Positions 36,210-41,168 of a stretch of DNA of 41,168 bases are shown piece after piece. Positions within the stretch are counted from its first letter, which is position 1. Every line of letters begins with the position of its first letter. Source of the stretch: a virus; the IMG/VR virus record IMGVR_UViG_3300025647_000085, positions 1 through 41,168 of that record, one strand, 5' to 3'. Made by a program: the position numbers and the translations under genes. The notes beneath the pieces are model-generated. The model saw only the letters and a program-made list of their open reading frames with translations. It was not told where the DNA came from and searched no databases.

Positions 36210-38557
36210 CGTACTTTCTGCGCGATGAAGGCGATATGTCGCAAGTGAAGCCGCGGGGCCGCGATGTGCAGCCAAGCGGCGTGTGGGAAGGCCTTGGCGC
36301 TGGGTTCAACAAGTCCGCTCTGGAAAACGACGCTAACTTCCGTCTAGCGCGGGAACGGCAAACCGTGAGCCGGTCATTGGCCGAAAAGGCTTGGGATAGG
36401 CTTGGCGATGACGCGGTGCGAACCGGCCTCAAGGCGCGCAACGTCTATGTGACTGATGGCAAGGGGGCTGATGCTCTCGCCTCGAACATGCGGGCTATCC
36501 CTGGCGTGCTGGAAATGGCGCGTGAAGCTGCGGCGGCGGAGCCTGATAAGTGGGCCGATCTGGACGTTTCGGATGGAGCGATCGACAGCACCATCAACGC
36601 AAAGCTTCAAGCCGAACATGCTGACGCCGAGGCAATCCTGAACATGATGCCAGCGTGGCGCGGCGCTGCTGACCTTGTGGGCGGCATGGCGGGGATTACA
36701 GCGGACATAAAGAACCTTCCATTCATATTGGGCGGCGGCGGCGGATCAATCCTTCGGGTAATGGGGCGTGAAGCCGCTCTCAACATGGGGGCGGAAGCGG
36801 CATTCCTGCCGGCGCAGTACGAAATGGCTGAACGTCTTGGTATCGAAGACCCCGATGTGGTTTCACAGCTTGCTATGGCGGCTGGGGCCGGTGCGATCCT
36901 TGGCGGCGCGGTAGAGGCCGGTTCTCGCGCATTCATATACATGCGTGGCCGCAACAGGCTTCCCCCTACGGCTGACCCTGTATTTGACGCTGGGGCCATT
37001 GATGCGGCCGAGGATGCGATTGTCGCTGGCGCCAACCCGTTTGAGGCGGCAAGTCGCGTGCAAGCCGATGCGCCGCCAAAGCTTGATCCCCTGGTTCAGC
37101 GCGACCCAATTAAGCGCGAACCCCTCATCCCAGACCGTGCTGGGGCACCGCAGCCGGTAGAGACTGCCCCAAATGCCGCGCCGGAGCCACTGGCTGACCC
37201 TCTGGACGTGCTTCTCAATCCCCGCATGGACGAAGTGCGCCAGATCGAAGATGCGTCCACAGCGGCCATTTCTGACGCTATGGCCTATGATAGCGGCGCG
37301 GCCAAGCCTCTTATCTCTTGGCTTACCCGTGGGCACCGCGTCACAAAGGCTCAAATTCGCGCGGCGGAAAAGTCAGGCCAGCCACTACCAGGCGGCGGCG
37401 AAAGCATGCAGGTCAATCCATCGGGCAAGGCGGCGCAAGATCTTCGCGCTATGGGCGTCACATCGAAGAGTGCCCCCGGCCTGTTTTCCAAAGAAGGGCG
37501 TGGGGATTTCGACAACCTTGTAGCCACGGAAATGGAAGACAAATTCCCCGGCATCACGGCGGCGGCCGGCGTGTCGGAGGATGGCATGTATCTCGATCGT
37601 CAGGGTTTCCTAGACGTTATCGCTAGGGACGCGGGTGGAGACACGTCTTGGCTTGCCAGTAGGGCAGAGGTCACACGGATCATAGATGAGCGTGAGGCGG
37701 CGCTGCGTGCTCTGGAAACACCCACAACGCGGCCAGCGGATGATTACCTTGCCGGTCGGCCAGCGGATGATGGCTTTTTCGTGGATCTGGATGCCTACGC
37801 CTTCGATGACCTCACGGGGGGCTTTGACCGTATCCGCGATGACTTCGACGCATATTTCCGTAAAGAGTGGGCGGATGATCTTCTCACGCCGGATGAGCGG
37901 ATGGAAATAATCACGGAACTTCAAAAAAATGGCGGTGAGGCAAAACATCTGGTAGAACGTGTTCTTGAGCGCGATCTGGATTATCTGGACCTACCTGCAA
38001 ACAAGGCGGATGATTATGGACAATACGACCCAGAAGAATACCTCCGATATCTCGATCAGTCCGAGGCTGGAAGATTACCTGATGAGGGCGGAGGCGGGAT
38101 TGGCAGACCGGACGAAGAGCCCCAGCCAGCACGCGGCGGCCCAGAGGGTGAAGGATATGATCCTGGCCCACAAAGAAGCGAAGTCACAAGCGCCGGTGAG
38201 CAAACCCTAATCGACGGTGTTGCGCCCATAACGCAGCGCGACCGGCTGGAAGCACGACAGCAAGCACCTCTAGGCGGCGGCCGGCAGTCAGCGCCGGATA
38301 GCAATATCGGCGGCTTGTTCGATCCTGATGACAAGGTGCGCAACGACCTGTTTTCGGAGCCTTCGGGCCCACAAGCGCGGACAGCACAGGATGCCATGCG
38401 CGCCGATGTGGAGGATCAGATCGCCAAGTCTGACTTCGACGTGGATATGGATGATGGCTTGGGGTCACGTTCTGCGTCCAGCATCCTTGATGAATTTGAT
38501 ATGGATGACGAGTTTCAAGCCGTGCTTGATGCTTGCGGTAAGGGGAAAACCACATGA
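36206..38557 (+). CDS. Large internal virion / DNA ejection protein
   Basis: A 783-aa protein (MTYFLRDEGDMSQVKPRG). An Ala/Gly-rich hydrophobic stretch at about 150-240 (ADLVGGMAGITADIKNLPFI, LAMAAGAGAILGGAVEAGSR) may insert in membrane. The C-terminal third is acidic and disordered. Such large proteins between the tail genes and the tail fibre form the ejectosome core in T7-like phages (gp15/gp16-like positions). Starts and stops overlap the neighbours by ATGA. No enzymatic motif is seen. Confidence 0.7.
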   Translation: MTYFLRDEGDMSQVKPRGRDVQPSGVWEGLGAGFNKSALENDANFRLARERQTVSRSLAEKAWDRLGDDAVRTGLKARNVYVTDGKGADALASNMRAIPGVLEMAREAAAAEPDKWADLDVSDGAIDSTINAKLQAEHADAEAILNMMPAWRGAADLVGGMAGITADIKNLPFILGGGGGSILRVMGREAALNMGAEAAFLPAQYEMAERLGIEDPDVVSQLAMAAGAGAILGGAVEAGSRAFIYMRGRNRLPPTADPVFDAGAIDAAEDAIVAGANPFEAASRVQADAPPKLDPLVQRDPIKREPLIPDRAGAPQPVETAPNAAPEPLADPLDVLLNPRMDEVRQIEDASTAAISDAMAYDSGAAKPLISWLTRGHRVTKAQIRAAEKSGQPLPGGGESMQVNPSGKAAQDLRAMGVTSKSAPGLFSKEGRGDFDNLVATEMEDKFPGITAAAGVSEDGMYLDRQGFLDVIARDAGGDTSWLASRAEVTRIIDEREAALRALETPTTRPADDYLAGRPADDGFFVDLDAYAFDDLTGGFDRIRDDFDAYFRKEWADDLLTPDERMEIITELQKNGGEAKHLVERVLERDLDYLDLPANKADDYGQYDPEEYLRYLDQSEAGRLPDEGGGGIGRPDEEPQPARGGPEGEGYDPGPQRSEVTSAGEQTLIDGVAPITQRDRLEARQQAPLGGGRQSAPDSNIGGLFDPDDKVRNDLFSEPSGPQARTAQDAMRADVEDQIAKSDFDVDMDDGLGSRSASSILDEFDMDDEFQAVLDACGKGKTT
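38016..38210 (+). CDS. Candidate overprinted ORF inside the ejection protein gene (64 aa)
   Basis: In another frame of the disordered region of the 783-aa gene, a 64-aa ORF reads MDNTTQKNTSDISISPRLED, LADRTKSPSQHAAAQRVKDM. AAGGCGG stands five bases before ATG. The composition is plausible for a soluble helical protein, whereas the host gene at this place encodes a Gly/Pro/Glu linker. It could equally be chance. Listed because either product would matter. Confidence 0.3.
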   Translation: MDNTTQKNTSDISISPRLEDYLMRAEAGLADRTKSPSQHAAAQRVKDMILAHKEAKSQAPVSKP

Positions 38558-41058
38558 GTTTGTTCGATTGCATTCAGCGCTGGCACGATTACGCGGCCAA
38601 GGAAGATCCGGCCGAGGCGGCAAAGCTGCGTGACCGTGCGCAGCGGGCCCAGGATGAATGGAAAAAGCGTTCAGACCAATACGAGAGTTCAGGTCATCCC
38701 CGCCACGTTGCGGAGGTTCTTGCCGCCGATGACGTGAAAGAGGCTTTCCGGCGTGAAGCAGGCGAAAAGCGACATTCCTATCTGTCCACAATGGCATTCC
38801 AGCGCAAGGCGCAGGCTCACGTCAAGGAAGCTGCGGTGCCTGATATGATTAACCGCCATGAGAAGATGGACTATAAGCACCGCGGCTTGGTGCGGCGGTT
38901 CAACGGCAAGCTTGGCGCATATCTCAAAAAGAACCATCGCAAAATTTCGGGCCAGATGACAAATCCGGCACAGCAAGCCCACATTGCGGATGAACTGCAT
39001 GGGGTAAGCACGGGCAATGCGGAAGCGCGCGGCCTAGCTGCGGGTATCCATGAGGCGCTTGAAGATCTGCGCCTCATGTTCAACGAGGCTGGCGGCCACA
39101 TTTCCAAGATGGACAATTGGGGTTTGCCCCACGTCCACGATCGACTGGCCTTGATGCGATCTGGTTTTGATGGATGGTTCAAGGAAATTGATGGGCGTCT
39201 GGATTGGGCGCGGATTAATGACCCCCTGACCGGCAAGCCAATTCAGATGGACCCAAGGACCGGCGAGGTTCCTTTGGCATTCCGTGAGCGGTATTTGAAA
39301 GAGGCCTATGACAACATCGTTTTCAATCGTGACGCCGATAATCCGGTATATGGTCGGCCCAAGGGCGTTGCGACCTACCGCAAGCACTCGGACAGCCGGC
39401 ACCTTCACTTCAAATCCGGCAAAGACTGGATGGATTACAACTCGGGGTTTGGCACGGGCGGCATCCACCAATCTCTGATGGGCCACGTTCACCGGATGGC
39501 GCGGGACATCACCCTGATGCGAGAGTTTGGGCCTAACCCCAAGCTTGGCGCTGAATATGAGGCAGACCTGTGGCGCGCAAAGGCCAAGGCGACAGGCGAC
39601 CAGAAGCTTCTCACCGCCGTAGAGCGCGACAGCAACACAGCCCTTCGTATGATGAACGTGATGAGCGGCGGCAGCGTCCCACAAGACGCCTCACAGCAAT
39701 GGGTTGCTCGTTTCTTCTCTAACGCGCGGGGGCTGATGACCTCGGCCTTCCTTGACCGCGCAATCATCGCCTCCCTATCGGATATGAACTCGATGCGGAT
39801 GGCGGCAAAGACAATGGGCATGAACCCCGGCAACGTCTTAGCAAAACAGGTGGGGGTATTGCAGGGCTTGAGCTCCGATGAACTTCTGCGCGCGGGGTGG
39901 GTTGCTGACACTATGGCTGACGCCGGGACAGCGGTTGCGCGGTTCCAACAAGAGTTTGCCTCATCGGAATGGGTCGAGCGCGTCACGCAGGCCTCTATGC
40001 GATTGCAGGGGCTTTCCTTCTGGACAGATCGGGCGCGCGCAACCTTCTATCAGGAATTTGGCGGCTTCATGGCGGCGCAGATTGACCGGCCCTTGAGCAA
40101 TCTTGAGCCCGCGCTGCAAATGCAATTCAAGAAATGGAACATATCGGACGCGGATTGGAACAATTTCAGGAAGGTTGAAAATCTGTTCCGTGCGGACAAC
40201 GGCGCGACCTTCGCGCTTCCGACATACTGGCGCCAAGTAACGGATATGCCAGCCGACAAGGCTGATGACCTGTACGCCAAAATGCAGGGCGCGATTGAGG
40301 AAGTGATGGAGTTGGCGGTTCCTACGCAAAGCCTTCTGGCCAAGGCGTTCGTAGATCCATCTGCGCACAACTTGCCGCCAGGTTCCATCGGGTACGAATT
40401 TCTCAAGTCGGCAACGGCCTTCAAATCGTTCACCATGACGTTCTCGATCAACCAATATCGGCAGATCATGGCGCGGCCGACATTGGGCGACAGGGTAATG
40501 TACGGCCTTGATCTTGCGGCCGGTGCCACGGTCCTTGGCGCGATTTCAATCCAAGCAAACGAACTGATGATGGGCCGTGATCCGCAGGACATGACAAACC
40601 CGCTCTTCATGGCGCGCGCAGCCGTAAAGGGCGGCGGCTTCGGTATCGTGGGGGATATTGTCACGACCGGTCAGGCATCATGGGGCGGCGGCTTTGCCGG
40701 ATACTTGGCTGGCCCCGTGCCGCAAATGATGACGGACGTTTACGGGCTCACCATCGGCAATGCCATGACAGCGGCATATCAAGCGGCCACAGGCGAGGAC
40801 GTGAATGTTGGCTTCGCAAAGGATCTTGGCCGGTTCGGCAAGCGGTACACCCCGATGGGGCAGACGCCTATTGTTGGCCCTGCAATTGATCGGTTGTTCT
40901 GGGATAGGCTATCAATGATGCTTGATCCCGAGGCAGCAAACAGCCTCGCCACGGCGGCAAAAAAGCGCAGTAACCTTGTCGGCGGAGGTGACTTCTGGCT
41001 TCCAGGGCAGGCAATGCCAGCGCGCGGGCCCAATCTGGCCAATGCTTTAGGCGGCTAG
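38554..41058 (+). CDS. Large internal virion / DNA ejection protein
   Basis: An 834-aa, mainly helical protein (SLFDCIQRWHDYAAKEDPAE, LRDRAQRAQDEWKKRSDQYE). Toward the C-terminus hydrophobic segments occur (LDLAAGATVLGAISI, GGFAGYLAGPVPQMM). This is the longest late protein and the last before the tail fibre, as gp16 in T7. Likely a channel component of the DNA ejection machine. It does not carry a visible transglycosylase motif. Overlaps the upstream gene by ATGA. Confidence 0.7.
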   Translation: MSLFDCIQRWHDYAAKEDPAEAAKLRDRAQRAQDEWKKRSDQYESSGHPRHVAEVLAADDVKEAFRREAGEKRHSYLSTMAFQRKAQAHVKEAAVPDMINRHEKMDYKHRGLVRRFNGKLGAYLKKNHRKISGQMTNPAQQAHIADELHGVSTGNAEARGLAAGIHEALEDLRLMFNEAGGHISKMDNWGLPHVHDRLALMRSGFDGWFKEIDGRLDWARINDPLTGKPIQMDPRTGEVPLAFRERYLKEAYDNIVFNRDADNPVYGRPKGVATYRKHSDSRHLHFKSGKDWMDYNSGFGTGGIHQSLMGHVHRMARDITLMREFGPNPKLGAEYEADLWRAKAKATGDQKLLTAVERDSNTALRMMNVMSGGSVPQDASQQWVARFFSNARGLMTSAFLDRAIIASLSDMNSMRMAAKTMGMNPGNVLAKQVGVLQGLSSDELLRAGWVADTMADAGTAVARFQQEFASSEWVERVTQASMRLQGLSFWTDRARATFYQEFGGFMAAQIDRPLSNLEPALQMQFKKWNISDADWNNFRKVENLFRADNGATFALPTYWRQVTDMPADKADDLYAKMQGAIEEVMELAVPTQSLLAKAFVDPSAHNLPPGSIGYEFLKSATAFKSFTMTFSINQYRQIMARPTLGDRVMYGLDLAAGATVLGAISIQANELMMGRDPQDMTNPLFMARAAVKGGGFGIVGDIVTTGQASWGGGFAGYLAGPVPQMMTDVYGLTIGNAMTAAYQAATGEDVNVGFAKDLGRFGKRYTPMGQTPIVGPAIDRLFWDRLSMMLDPEAANSLATAAKKRSNLVGGGDFWLPGQAMPARGPNLANALGG

Positions 41059-41066
41059 TGCATATG

Positions 41067-41101
41067 CCATGACGGGCGGATTTAGCATCTTCCCGTCATG
41101 G
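41067..41101 (+). promoter_or_regulatory. Hairpin covering the tail fibre start codon
   Basis: CCATGACGGG (41067-41076) and CCCGTCATGG (41092-41101) are perfect 10-bp inverted arms with a 15-base loop. The ATG at 41098 is inside the right arm. No purine-rich ribosome binding site is visible before it. The structure could hold back translation or mark the end of the upstream message. Confidence 0.55.
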
Positions 41102-41168
41102 CAACAGTAGCAAAAACCCCCCGCACGAGCTCCTATACCCTTGCATCTGCGGGGTCTGGGCCATTCCT
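41098..41168 (+). CDS. Tail fibre protein, N-terminus (3' partial)
   Basis: The frame reads MATVAKTPRTSSYTLASAGS, then GPF, and is open at the edge of the window. The YTLASAGSGPF pattern resembles the N-terminal adaptor segments of podovirus tail fibres that bind the nozzle. It begins 39 bases after the last ejection protein gene. If the sequence is circular, this frame would join the open frame at the left edge of the window without a shift. Confidence 0.6.
   Translation, partial: MATVAKTPRTSSYTLASAGSGPF

Noticed and set aside
1-41168. CRISPR array, insertion sequence or reverse transcriptase
   Set aside because: I looked for regularly spaced repeats, transposase-like ORFs and a YxDD-type polymerase motif among the translated frames and saw none.

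Overview
The window is almost entirely a temperate bacteriophage genome with podovirus (short-tailed) structural genes. The likely host is an alphaproteobacterium, probably of the Rhodobacteraceae. The host call rests on moderately high GC, the codon style, a tRNA-Thr(UGU)-like attachment core and general resemblance of many small genes to rhodobacterial prophage genes; this is inference, not a database match. An attP-like site lies next to the integrase with phage genes on BOTH sides. The sequence therefore looks like a circular, excised or virion form (or a tandem prophage) rather than a single integrated prophage with host flanks.

Layout. 1-1642 (+): end of a tail fibre/receptor-binding gene with a LamG-like domain, plus one small gene. 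1673-3874 (-): a tightly overlapping operon of small accessory genes. 3909-4050: attP, made of a tRNA-Thr 3' half flanked by a 16-bp inverted repeat and followed by GTTGTATCA direct repeats. 4034-6268 (-): integrase, excisionase-like protein, YbcO-family nuclease and small genes. 6456-11020 (-): the leftward early operon, with an Acb2/Tad1-hairpin-like anti-defence candidate, several small genes, a RecT annealing protein carrying an RMF-like tail, and a RecE-type exonuclease. 11040-12130: a lambda-like immunity region with a CI-like repressor that lacks the catalytic serine, symmetric pL and pR promoters and five TTCCANNNTGGAA-type operators. 12132-17097 (+): the rightward early operon, with Cro, a RuvC-like resolvase, an O-like replication protein containing an iteron origin, a DnaB-like helicase and small DNA-binding proteins.

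17012-22014 (-): a second leftward accessory island of about 17 small, mostly unrecognised genes. Many are preceded by a conserved start-associated motif (minus strand CGAGAGAGGACACACCAC then ATG), and a good sigma70-like promoter lies at 22066-22093. 22242-41168 (+): the late operon, in the order small terminase, HslV/proteasome-like Ntn hydrolase, large terminase, two small genes, portal, Bbp19-like protein, scaffold, major capsid, Bbp16-like cement protein, tail tubular-like proteins A and B, and four internal/ejection proteins (one with a complete M15 peptidase motif). The window ends with the first codons of another tail fibre gene. The capsid module resembles that of Bordetella phage BPP-1, but no reverse transcriptase is present.

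How it works together. The repressor would hold pL and pR off in the lysogen. On induction, pL drives recombination, and integration/excision genes lie further down the same strand; pR drives Cro and replication; the late operon packages DNA and builds the virion. No conventional holin/endolysin cassette is visible, so the genome probably continues beyond the window ends, or lysis uses unrecognised genes. A recurrent feature is a set of tiny (24-56 aa) predicted membrane proteins embedded in the leftward operons.
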